A stretch of DNA of 5,864 nt from Treponema sp. (lineage in GTDB: Bacteria; Spirochaetota; Spirochaetia; Treponematales; Breznakiellaceae): positions 1 through 5,864 of the forward strand of contig JAIRRR010000317.1 in NCBI GenBank assembly GCA_031255875.1, written 5' to 3'. The notes below the pieces were generated by a model that ran no database searches, was not told where the DNA came from, and saw only the letters and a program-made list of their open reading frames with translations. The first letter of the stretch is position 1, and the number at the start of each line of letters is the position of its first letter. Of the stretch, positions 1-5,864 are shown one piece after another. A program made the position numbers and the translations under genes.

Positions 1-1105
1 CGTGATATTCGGCGCCTGGTTCGGCCGGGTTCTGCTGCAGACCGGTATCGCCTCGACGCTTATCCGCAAAACCGTGGAACTGGGAGGGGACAAGCCGGTA
101 ATCGTGGCGGTGCTGCTGAGCATCGTTACCACCGCTGTTTTCAGCAGCATGTTCGGCGCGGGCGCGGTTGTCGCAATCGGGGTCATTGTCCTGCCCATCC
201 TCATCTCCCTGGGCATACCCAAGGGGGTGGCGGTCGTCTCTTTTATGTTCAGCGTCGGGGCGGGGATGCTTATCAATCCGGTGCTGACCAAGCAGTTTAT
301 CGGCTTCTTCCTCGACGAGAACGGCAGAGAGCTGTTCACCTATGCCCAGCATGTACGCTGGGGGCTTGTCGCCGTGGGCGTGCAGCTTTTCTTTACCGTG
401 GTCTATATTGCGCTGGCTTTGCGGCCCGGCCGCCGCCGGGCCTGGAGCGTCAGCAATCCGGCAAAAAGCGGCGCGGTTTTCGTGCCGAACCTGGCCCTCC
501 TCAGTCCCGTTGTCCCGGTGGTGCTGCTCATCGCCTTCGATCTGCCCATCATCCTGGGGTTCATTATAGGAAGCCTCTATGCCCTTACCGTCTGCGGGAA
601 GCTGAGGGGCTGGCGCTCCGCCGCCCGCGTTATCGGCAAGGATTTTTTTGACGGCATTGTGGACACCGCCCCCATGCTGGGTTTCCTGCTGGTCTTGCCC
701 ATGTTCAACAAGGCTTCGGAACTCTGCGTCCCTTACTTCAACGCCCTCCTTTCAAACGTCATCCCCCGGAACACGCTGATCATCAGCGCGGCTTTTATCC
801 TGCTGGCCCCGCTCGGCTTGTTCCGGGGCCCCCTTACCCTGTACGGGGGCGGCGCCGCCACGCTGGGTATTTTAAAAAGCATCGGTTTTCTCCAGCCCCA
901 GTACGTTCCCTATTTATTCACCCTGATGATCGCTTCCACCACCGTTATGAATGTTTCGGCCTGCGTTACCCAGAGCTGGGTTGCCTGGGGCATAGGTTAC
1001 GGCAAGGTAAGCGGGCGGGAATACCTTAAAAGCAGTGTGCCCCTGGGCTGGGCCATAGTCGCGGCCCTGCAGATTATCACTTACTTTATGTACGGCCGCG
1101 GGTAA
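1..1105 (+). CDS. Carboxylate-type permease of the ion transporter superfamily (CitMHS/GntP/Dcu-like), 5'-truncated
   Basis: This is the C-terminal 367 residues of an inner-membrane secondary transporter. The reading frame is open to the window edge, so the true start lies upstream; the GTG at base 2 is an internal valine. Numbering from that valine, hydrophobic segments lie near 32-50, 53-72, 76-92, 118-140, 163-198, 221-234, 257-274, 301-320 and 347-363. A basic loop (RPGRRR, 141-146) lies between two halves, as expected of a two-repeat secondary carrier. Glycine/proline-rich membrane stretches (FGAGAVVAIG at 51-60, LFRGPLTLYGGG at 273-284) and the NVSACVTQSWVAWG segment (317-330) resemble substrate-site loops of citrate, gluconate and C4-dicarboxylate carriers. 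The family is assigned by overall pattern, and the substrate cannot be read. It precedes the hydantoinase-like gene by 38 bases, so it may import that protein's substrate or export its product. A GntP-like or Dcu-like assignment would be equally compatible. Confidence 0.72.
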   Translation, partial: VIFGAWFGRVLLQTGIASTLIRKTVELGGDKPVIVAVLLSIVTTAVFSSMFGAGAVVAIGVIVLPILISLGIPKGVAVVSFMFSVGAGMLINPVLTKQFIGFFLDENGRELFTYAQHVRWGLVAVGVQLFFTVVYIALALRPGRRRAWSVSNPAKSGAVFVPNLALLSPVVPVVLLIAFDLPIILGFIIGSLYALTVCGKLRGWRSAARVIGKDFFDGIVDTAPMLGFLLVLPMFNKASELCVPYFNALLSNVIPRNTLIISAAFILLAPLGLFRGPLTLYGGGAATLGILKSIGFLQPQYVPYLFTLMIASTTVMNVSACVTQSWVAWGIGYGKVSGREYLKSSVPLGWAIVAALQIITYFMYGRG

Positions 1106-1116
1106 AGCGCCGCGGC
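1095..1116 (+). other. Intercistronic GC-rich hairpin
   Basis: A perfect 7-bp inverted repeat, GCCGCGG (1095-1101) and CCGCGGC (1110-1116), encloses an 8-base loop. The loop contains most of the permease stop codon TAA (1103-1105). No T-run follows, so it is not a good intrinsic terminator. It may protect a processed mRNA end or tune expression between permease and hydantoinase-like gene. That role is inference; the fold itself is directly visible. Confidence 0.5.
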
Positions 1117-1129
1117 TTGAAGAACAATT

Positions 1130-1139
1130 GGAAGGTGAT
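1130..1139 (+). promoter_or_regulatory. Ribosome binding site fixing the hydantoinase-like start
   Basis: GGAAGGTGAT closely matches the extended anti-Shine-Dalgarno complement (AAGGAGGTGAT). It ends 4 bases before the ATG at 1144. This favours that ATG over the in-frame TTG at 1117, GTG at 1135, ATG at 1138 and ATG at 1162. Confidence 0.7.
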
Positions 1140-1143
1140 GCGG

Positions 1144-3273
1144 ATGACAAGAAAGGTACGTATGGGAATTGATGTGGGCGGAACCCACACTAAAGCTGTT
1201 GCCATTGACAACGCCACCCATGAGATAATCGGAAAATCATCGGTTAAAACAACCCATGACCACGAATACGGCGTGGCGGCCGGGGTGGTCAGGGTGTTTC
1301 AAAACTGTCTGGAAGAAAACAACATCTCCCCCGGCGAAGTGATCTTTGTGGCCCACAGCACCACTCAGGCGACAAACGCCCTTGTCGAAGGCGATGTGGC
1401 GGTTGTCGGGATTATCGGTATGGGCGGCGGCGGGCCGGGCGGCCTTCTGGCAAAGGCGGAAACCGCCATTAAAGATGTGGATCTGGGGAACGGGCGCAGT
1501 ATCCGTGTGCACTGCTGCTATCTGAAGCAGAAGGATTTAAACGACGAACTGGCGGCAAAGACGATCAAGGAACTGGCCGGAAAAGGCGCCGGGGTAATCG
1601 TTGCCAGCGCCGCCTTTGGGGTTGACGACATGGAGGACGAACAGTGCATGCACGACATCGCCCGGAGTCTCGGCTTTGAGGCTACTATGGCGTCGGACAT
1701 TACCAAGCTGTACGGCCTTACCAGGCGTACCCGTACCGCCGCCATTAACGCTTCCATCCTGCCGAAAATGCTGGACACCGCCAACTCCACGGAACGCGCC
1801 GTCCGGGAGGCGGGCGTAAAAGTGCCGCTGATGATCATGCGGGGGGACGGCGGCGTTATGGAAGCGGGGGAAATGAAGAAACGCCCGGTGCTCACCATGC
1901 TCAGCGGCCCTGCCGCCAGCGTCATGGGAAGCCTGATGTATCTGAGGGCCTCCAACGGCATTTACTTTGAGGTCGGCGGCACCACTACAAATATCGGGGT
2001 GATTAAAAACGGGCGCCCCGCCATTGACTATTCCGTTGTGGGCGGGCACCGCACCTACATTTCATCCCTGGATGTCCGCGTGCTCGGCGTTGCCGGGGGC
2101 AGCATGGTCAGGGCCAACAGAAACAGTATTGTGGACGTGGGGCCCCGCAGCGCCCATATAGCGGGACTGGACTATGCCGTATTCAGCAAGGAAGAGGACA
2201 TCGTTGATCCAAGGCTGGAATTTTTCTCCCCCAAACCGGGGGATCCCGCCGATTACGTCGCTATCCGCTGCAGCAACGGCAAGGCTTTTACCATTACCAA
2301 CTCCTGCGCGGCAAACGTGCTGGGCCTGGTTCTGCCGGATCATTTTTCCTACGGGAATGCCGAAGCGGCCCGCAAGGCCATGCTGCCCCTGGCGGAGTAC
2401 ATGAACACTTCCGTTGAAGACGTGTCCGCCCGGATTTTGACCAGGGCCTACGAAAAAATAGCTCCGGTGATAAACGATTTAAGCCTCAAGTACAAACTGG
2501 AAAAGGACGCCATAAGCCTTGTCGGTGTCGGCGGCGGTGCGGCGGCGCTGATCGGCTTCTGCGCGGAACGCATGGGCCTGCGCTACTCTATCCCCGAAAA
2601 CGCCGAAGTCATCTCGTCCATCGGCGTGGCCCTGGCGATGGTACGGGATGTGGTGGAACGGGTAGTGCCGAACCCCGGCCCGGAGGACATACGCAGCATC
2701 AAGGCGGAAGCCGTTGACAAGGCCGTAGGGAGCGGCGCGGCGCCGGAAACAGTAGAGGTGCACATCGAAATAGATCCGCAGACTTCCAAGCTGAGCGCCA
2801 TAGCCCTGGGCAGCACGGAGGCGAAAACCGCCGACCTTCTCAAAGAGGCGGGCGAAGATGAAAGCCTGAGGCTTGCCGCGGCGGATCTGAAAGCCCCTCC
2901 CGAAGAGGTAAAGGCGCTCTGCGCCACAAAGCAGTTCCGGGTCTACGGCACGGAGGCGCCGCAAAAAGGGCGGCGCCCGTTCCGTATCCTGGACAAAAAG
3001 GGCTTTATCAAGGTGCAGTGCGCCGACGGCAAGGCGCTGCTGGGCAAAGGCGGCGCTTACCGCGAGCTTATCACCAGCCTATGGGACGAGCTTGCGGCCT
3101 ACAAGGCCGACGCCATTCTGCGGCCGGACTTTTACATCTGCGCCGGTAACCGGGTAATGGACTACGCCGGGACGGGGGATCTGGAACAGATCCTGATGCT
3201 CATAGAAATGGACATGCAGACGGTAAACGCGGAAGACCAGGTAATCATCGCGGGGGCGAGGAACATATGGTGA
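1144..3273 (+). CDS. Divergent hydantoinase A/5-oxoprolinase-like ASKHA ATPase
   Basis: This 709-residue cytoplasmic protein has HyuA-like architecture. Family members use ATP to open cyclic amides (hydantoins, 5-oxoproline) or to carboxylate ketones. The N-terminal actin-like phosphate loop is DVGGTHTK (10-17). The hydantoinase hallmark HSTTQATNAL is at 71-80, GDGGVM at 234-239, SGPAA at 254-258, the second phosphate loop EVGGTTTN at 276-283, VGPRSA at 332-337 and GVGGGAAA at 461-468. A C-terminal domain (about 513-709) completes a normal HyuA length. The start is ATG 1144, chosen for its ribosome binding site; TTG 1117 would add nine residues. Oddities: family aspartates are changed (TFTD to THTK, STD to TTN, TDAN to TNSC), and a glycine-rich stretch (94-100) sits where HyuA usually has a GFRD-type motif. 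No HyuB gene follows; instead an HExxH protein overlaps by 7 bases. Family membership is firm; the reaction is unknown. An activase-like role is an alternative, because THTK recalls the TTTK loop of acyl-CoA dehydratase activators. Confidence 0.85.
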   Translation: MTRKVRMGIDVGGTHTKAVAIDNATHEIIGKSSVKTTHDHEYGVAAGVVRVFQNCLEENNISPGEVIFVAHSTTQATNALVEGDVAVVGIIGMGGGGPGGLLAKAETAIKDVDLGNGRSIRVHCCYLKQKDLNDELAAKTIKELAGKGAGVIVASAAFGVDDMEDEQCMHDIARSLGFEATMASDITKLYGLTRRTRTAAINASILPKMLDTANSTERAVREAGVKVPLMIMRGDGGVMEAGEMKKRPVLTMLSGPAASVMGSLMYLRASNGIYFEVGGTTTNIGVIKNGRPAIDYSVVGGHRTYISSLDVRVLGVAGGSMVRANRNSIVDVGPRSAHIAGLDYAVFSKEEDIVDPRLEFFSPKPGDPADYVAIRCSNGKAFTITNSCAANVLGLVLPDHFSYGNAEAARKAMLPLAEYMNTSVEDVSARILTRAYEKIAPVINDLSLKYKLEKDAISLVGVGGGAAALIGFCAERMGLRYSIPENAEVISSIGVALAMVRDVVERVVPNPGPEDIRSIKAEAVDKAVGSGAAPETVEVHIEIDPQTSKLSAIALGSTEAKTADLLKEAGEDESLRLAAADLKAPPEEVKALCATKQFRVYGTEAPQKGRRPFRILDKKGFIKVQCADGKALLGKGGAYRELITSLWDELAAYKADAILRPDFYICAGNRVMDYAGTGDLEQILMLIEMDMQTVNAEDQVIIAGARNIW
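3258..3261 (+). promoter_or_regulatory. Ribosome binding site of the HExxH gene, inside the upstream coding region
   Basis: GAGG lies 5 bases before the ATG at 3267, within the last codons of the hydantoinase-like gene. It supports ATG 3267 as the start and suggests translational coupling. The GTG at 3270, which would give a 4-base GTGA overlap, is an alternative. Confidence 0.55.
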
Positions 3274-3899
3274 TAAGCCTGGGCGAAATGCTGAACAGCG
3301 TTGCCGCTCTGCCCCCGGAGGCCTTTCACCGCTACGCCTTCGCGGGCGAAGCCCGGGCGGGGAAAATTCCTCCGGCGGATCGGCTTTTAATGGCGGAAAA
3401 AGCCGCCCGCCGCGGCGCGGAGGAAGCCCGGCTGCTGGCGGAAGGCTGCCGGAACAGCCCTCCCGCCCTTTTGTGCCGCAGGCTCGGCATAGGCATTGAG
3501 TGTACAGAGGAGGAGCCGGACAGGTTCCTCCCCGCCTTCGCGTGGTTCGCGCCGCCGGGAACCATCACGATCCTTTCCCGCTATGCCCGCAAAGCCCAGG
3601 AGCTTGCCGACAAGGCGGCCTTCGAATCCCGCGTGGAAGACACCCTTATTGCCCACGAGCTTTTTCATTTTACGGAAGACCGGAACAGGCGGAACGCCCG
3701 CGGCCTGAAACCGGAACTTTGGGGAAAAGCCTTCTCCGGCCCTTCGCCCCTGCCCTGCCTTTCGGAAATAGCGGCCATGGCCTTCGCGCGGGAACTCCTG
3801 GGCCTGCCCTATTCGCCCTATACGCTGAACATTGCCCTGATGCACAGCATCGACCCCGGCGGGACAGCAAAACTTTTCAGGGCCTTTATGGAGGGCTAG
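3267..3899 (+). CDS. Uncharacterised protein with HExxH zinc-metallopeptidase-like motif
   Basis: I do not recognise this 210-residue protein as a named family. It has no signal peptide or clear membrane segment, so it is probably cytoplasmic. The N-terminal part is a charged, alanine-rich helical region (about 27-60). A β-like stretch (GTITILSRYA, 98-107) follows, then a helix carrying HELFH at 130-134, matching the HExxH zinc site (H130, E131, H134). Downstream, SEIAAMAFARELLGLP (166-181) resembles the helix that supplies the third ligand (here E167) in ImmA/IrrE-type (DUF955) peptidases, where an ExxAxxFA-x-xLL pattern is typical. The geometry supports a minimal metallopeptidase fold, but this is my inference. 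Four cysteines (61, 70, 79, 164) are scattered. The ATG overlaps the hydantoinase-like stop by 7 bases, so the two are probably co-translated and functionally linked. Local G+C looks higher than in the ABC genes (42 of 60 bases at 3421-3480). It is the last gene before the terminator. Confidence 0.75.
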   Translation: MVISLGEMLNSVAALPPEAFHRYAFAGEARAGKIPPADRLLMAEKAARRGAEEARLLAEGCRNSPPALLCRRLGIGIECTEEEPDRFLPAFAWFAPPGTITILSRYARKAQELADKAAFESRVEDTLIAHELFHFTEDRNRRNARGLKPELWGKAFSGPSPLPCLSEIAAMAFARELLGLPYSPYTLNIALMHSIDPGGTAKLFRAFMEG

Positions 3900-3924
3900 G
3901 GCCGTCCGGCGGCCTTAGCCTTTT
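3894..3924 (+). terminator. Intrinsic terminator between convergent operons, containing both stop codons
   Basis: The arms GGCTAGGGCCG (3894-3904) and CGGCCTTAGCC (3910-3920) form an 11-bp stem with one G-U pair and a 5-base loop. TTTT follows at 3921-3924 on the + strand. The + strand stop TAG (3897-3899) lies in the left arm, and the - strand stop TAA (3917-3915) in the right arm. On the - strand the G-U pair becomes an A-C mismatch and no T-run follows, so it should terminate mainly the rightward operon. Confidence 0.75.
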
Positions 3925-4802
3925 ATCGATCCTATCATCACCCCTTTTACAAAGTACTTCTGGAAAAAAGGATAGATGCAGAGGATCGGCGCGGAGGAAA
4001 TAACGATAAGCGAATACTTGAGCAGATCCGCCAGGCCCTGCATGGCGATAGCCGTTTCGGGGTCAACGATATCGTTCTGCATCTGATTCATCACCAGGAT
4101 CTCCCGCAGGAAGATCTGGAGAGGGTAGAGTTCCTGTTTTGTCAGGTACAGGAAAGCGTTAAAATACGCGTTCCAGTAGCCCACGGCGTACATCATGGCA
4201 ATAACCGCGATAACCGCCTTGGACAGGGGCAGCACAAACAGGAAAAAATATTTCACATCGCTGCACCCGTCAATCTGGGTGGCCTCCAGCAGTTCGTCGG
4301 GAATAGCGCTGGAGATAAACGTGCGGGTTACGATCATGCTGTAAATGCTCATGGCATTGGGGAGCCACATAGCCCAGACCGTGTTCAGCATACGCAGGTT
4401 CCGCAGAAGGATATAGCTGGGGATCATGCCGCCCGAGAAAAGCATGGTAAAGGTAAAGAAGAACGTTATCGCCCCCCGGTGGGGGAGACGCTTGCGCGCC
4501 AGGGGATAGGCGCAGATAAGGGTCATGGTCACATTGATGAAGGTGCCGATGACGGTATAAAAAACCGTGTTCCGGTAACCCATAGGGATGCGCCGATCCT
4601 TAAAAACCGCCCGGTAGCCTTCGATTCCCGGTTCCACCGGAAGCAGCCTTACCTGCCCCGTACTTATAGCCCGGCCCGACGAAAAAGAAGCGGACACAAT
4701 AAAAATAACGGGATACAGAACCGACAGGAGCAGCAGAAACGAAAAGATATACACGAAGGAATAAAAAACCTTATCCTCAAAGGGCGTCCTCATTTTCCGC
4801 AT
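3915..4802 (-). CDS. Carbohydrate ABC transporter permease, YtcP-type
   Basis: This 295-residue inner-membrane permease is one half of the channel of a binding-protein-dependent sugar importer. Hydrophobic segments lie near 13-38, 78-100, 112-132, 143-160, 192-210 and 262-280. The cytoplasmic EAA loop that docks the ATPase is clear: E173-A-T, G179 and the closing LP at 191-192. The C-terminal KGVMIGSIKG (286-295) is typical of the YtcP group, as is the FSGGMIPSY segment at 122-130. The start is ATG 4802, preceded by an AGGAGG site, and its length is normal for the family. It lies 9 bases downstream of the LplB-type permease gene and must pair with it. Members of this group are often annotated for polysaccharide, rhamnogalacturonan or lipo-oligosaccharide uptake, but the sugar cannot be deduced here. 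Confidence 0.93.
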   Translation of the reverse strand: MRKMRTPFEDKVFYSFVYIFSFLLLLSVLYPVIFIVSASFSSGRAISTGQVRLLPVEPGIEGYRAVFKDRRIPMGYRNTVFYTVIGTFINVTMTLICAYPLARKRLPHRGAITFFFTFTMLFSGGMIPSYILLRNLRMLNTVWAMWLPNAMSIYSMIVTRTFISSAIPDELLEATQIDGCSDVKYFFLFVLPLSKAVIAVIAMMYAVGYWNAYFNAFLYLTKQELYPLQIFLREILVMNQMQNDIVDPETAIAMQGLADLLKYSLIVISSAPILCIYPFFQKYFVKGVMIGSIKG

Positions 4803-4807
4803 GGCTT

Positions 4808-4813
4808 CCTCCT
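4808..4813 (-). promoter_or_regulatory. Shine-Dalgarno site overlapping the upstream stop codon
   Basis: AGGAGG on the - strand lies 5 bases before the YtcP-type ATG. It shares two bases with the TAG stop (4814-4812) of the preceding permease gene. This suggests translation of the second permease is coupled to the first, giving matched amounts of the two subunits. Confidence 0.75.
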
Positions 4814-5732
4814 ACCACAGACTGGTCTCGCTCAGCTTATTGGCTGTTTTATTAACCAGCACGATAAGCAGCAGGTTGATCGCGGAGTTGAACAGACCGA
4901 TGGCCGCGGCGTAGGAAAAATCCGTCGGCCCTCCTGCGGCGAGCCCCTGTTTGTACACATAGGTTGATATCAGCTCGCTGGTGCGCAGGTTAAGGCTGTT
5001 CTGCATAAGCCAGGCTTTTTCAAAGCCCAGGGACATGATGGCCCCGAGCCGGAGGATCAGCAGGATGGTGATAGTCGGCGCCAGGGCCGGAAGATCCACA
5101 TGCAGAACCATTTTGAATCGGGAAGCCCCGTCTACCCTGGCGGCTTCGTAAAGCTCCTCCGCCACCGACGTAAGGGACGCCACATAGATAATGGAACTCC
5201 ACCCGAAACTCTGCCAGATGCCCGACCACACGTAGAGATGGGGAAACGCGCCGGGCTTACCGAAAAGATCCGGCGCGGTCGCGCCGCTCAGGCTTTTGAC
5301 CAGGACGCCGTAGATCCCGTTCAGGGGGTGGAAAATCTGCATGAGGATGCCGACCACCACCACTACCGAAATAAAGTGGGGCATGTAGGTGATGGTCTGC
5401 AGGACTTTTTTGTAGCGGCGGTTTTCGATGGTGTTCAGGCAGAGGGCAAAGATGATGGGGAACGGAAACCCCGCAAGAATATCGTAGAAGGAGATCCGCA
5501 GCGTGTTCCCGATAACCCTGGTAAACATATACGAATTAAAAAACTTTCTGAAATTCGCCAGCCCCGCCCAGGGGCTTCCCCAGATACCGCCAAGGATGCT
5601 GTATTTCTTAAAGGCAATCTGCACCCCGAACATGGGTATATAGGCGAAAATAACGCTGTACGCGGCGGGAAGGATCAGGAAGAGATATAACTGCCAATAC
5701 CTTCCGTATTTTTTTTGAACACCCTGTATCAT
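4812..5732 (-). CDS. Carbohydrate ABC transporter permease, LplB-type
   Basis: This is the 306-residue partner permease of the sugar importer. A short basic N-terminus (KKYGRYW, 7-13) leads into the first membrane segment (about 15-36). Further segments lie near 76-98, 114-134, 168-188, 217-234 and 277-294. The EAA loop is well preserved: E196-A-A, G202 and LP at 214-215. The TYMPHFISVVVVVGIL stretch (115-130) and the IPMFGVQIAFKKY stretch (32-44) are typical of LplB-group permeases. I chose ATG 5732 because AGAGGA precedes it by 7 bases; the upstream in-frame TTG at 5753 would add a charged heptapeptide and has no good site. The gene follows the binding-protein gene by 24 bases and precedes the second permease by 9, so all three form one operon. 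Function as an ABC permease is secure; the substrate is unknown. Confidence 0.93.
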   Translation of the reverse strand: MIQGVQKKYGRYWQLYLFLILPAAYSVIFAYIPMFGVQIAFKKYSILGGIWGSPWAGLANFRKFFNSYMFTRVIGNTLRISFYDILAGFPFPIIFALCLNTIENRRYKKVLQTITYMPHFISVVVVVGILMQIFHPLNGIYGVLVKSLSGATAPDLFGKPGAFPHLYVWSGIWQSFGWSSIIYVASLTSVAEELYEAARVDGASRFKMVLHVDLPALAPTITILLILRLGAIMSLGFEKAWLMQNSLNLRTSELISTYVYKQGLAAGGPTDFSYAAAIGLFNSAINLLLIVLVNKTANKLSETSLW

Positions 5733-5739
5733 TTCCGTA

Positions 5740-5745
5740 TCCTCT
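5740..5745 (-). promoter_or_regulatory. Ribosome binding site of the LplB-type permease
   Basis: AGAGGA on the - strand is 7 bases upstream of ATG 5732. It decides this start over TTG 5753. Confidence 0.6.
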
Positions 5746-5756
5746 CGCCGCAACGG

Positions 5757-5864
5757 CTACCTGTTCATCCGATCCCAGGCGCTCTGGGTAACCCTGATAA
5801 CATCCGCAAGACCCATCTTGCTGAACTCGGCAACGTAGGGATCCCAATCCCGGTCGATGGAAAG
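5757..5864 (-). CDS. Extracellular solute-binding protein (LipO-type), C-terminal end only
   Basis: The last 35 codons of a gene enter from the right edge and end at TAG (5759-5757). The visible peptide includes DRDWDPYVAEFSKMGLADVI and finishes with SAWDRMNR. The WDxYVxExxKxGL pattern followed by a helix with AxDR is the usual C-terminal tail of LipO-type sugar-binding lipoproteins that accompany LplB/YtcP permeases. In intact form this would be a membrane-anchored or periplasmic receptor delivering the sugar to the two permeases. Its position as first gene, 24 bases before the LplB-type gene, fits the standard operon order. The signal peptide and most of the ligand-binding domain are outside the window. 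The assignment rests on the short tail plus context. Confidence 0.78.
   Translation of the reverse strand, partial: LSIDRDWDPYVAEFSKMGLADVIRVTQSAWDRMNR

Noticed and set aside
1117..1143. TTG 1117 as start of the hydantoinase-like gene
   Set aside because: TTG 1117 immediately follows the hairpin stem and has no Shine-Dalgarno site at proper spacing. The strong GGAAGGTGAT lies inside this stretch and points to ATG 1144.
1106..1143. Promoter in the 38-base gap before the hydantoinase-like gene
   Set aside because: I see no convincing -35/-10 pair; the gap is mostly hairpin arm and ribosome binding site.
2479..2964. 161-codon open frame on the - strand within the hydantoinase-like gene
   Set aside because: Composition is arginine- and alanine-rich, as in antisense frames of GC-rich genes. 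The + strand frame has clear conserved motifs.
3500..4003. 167-codon + strand frame overlapping the HExxH gene
   Set aside because: It is out of frame with the HExxH gene, reads through the terminator hairpin into the antisense of the YtcP-type gene, and is proline/arginine/glycine-rich without motifs.
4479..4967. 162-codon open frame on the + strand
   Set aside because: It spans antisense across the junction of both permease genes and has no family resemblance.
5100..5690. 196-codon open frame on the + strand
   Set aside because: It runs antisense to the well-supported LplB-type permease. Its translation is rich in charged residues and histidine with no recognisable domain, as expected of a shadow frame.
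5733..5753. TTG 5753 as start of the LplB-type permease
   Set aside because: It would place the AGAGGA site inside the coding region and add a charged N-terminal heptapeptide not typical of the family.

Overview
This is a gene-dense bacterial window of moderately high G+C. It holds two convergent transcription units and no intergenic gap longer than about 40 bases. I see no RNA genes, insertion sequences, CRISPR arrays or long repeats. The organism cannot be named from the sequence alone. An LplB/YtcP/LipO-type sugar ABC transporter, strong Shine-Dalgarno sites and tightly packed operons suit a carbohydrate-feeding anaerobe, such as a spirochaete of the Treponema/Spirochaeta type or a Gram-positive of the Paenibacillus/Clostridia type. 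I lean weakly to the spirochaete; this is inference.

The left unit (bases 1-3899, + strand) has three genes. The first is the C-terminal 367 residues of a polytopic carboxylate-type permease of the ion transporter (CitMHS/GntP/Dcu-like) superfamily, cut by the window start. The second is a 709-residue divergent hydantoinase A/5-oxoprolinase-like protein with an ASKHA (actin-like ATPase) fold signature. The third is a 210-residue uncharacterised protein with an HExxH zinc-peptidase-like motif. A 38-base gap with a GC-rich hairpin separates the permease from the hydantoinase gene, and the last two genes overlap by 7 bases. The likely theme is uptake and ATP-dependent processing of a small carboxylate, lactam or cyclic amide. 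No hydantoinase B gene lies downstream, and several hallmark aspartates of HyuA are replaced, so the real substrate is open.

The right unit (3915-5864, - strand) reads leftward as the last 35 residues of an extracellular solute-binding protein, then an LplB-type permease, then a YtcP-type permease. This is the standard order for this carbohydrate ABC importer family. No ATPase gene is present; such systems usually borrow a shared MsmX/UgpC-type ATPase encoded elsewhere.

The two units meet tail to tail at 3894-3924. There an 11-bp hairpin contains both stop codons and is followed by a short T-run on the + strand.
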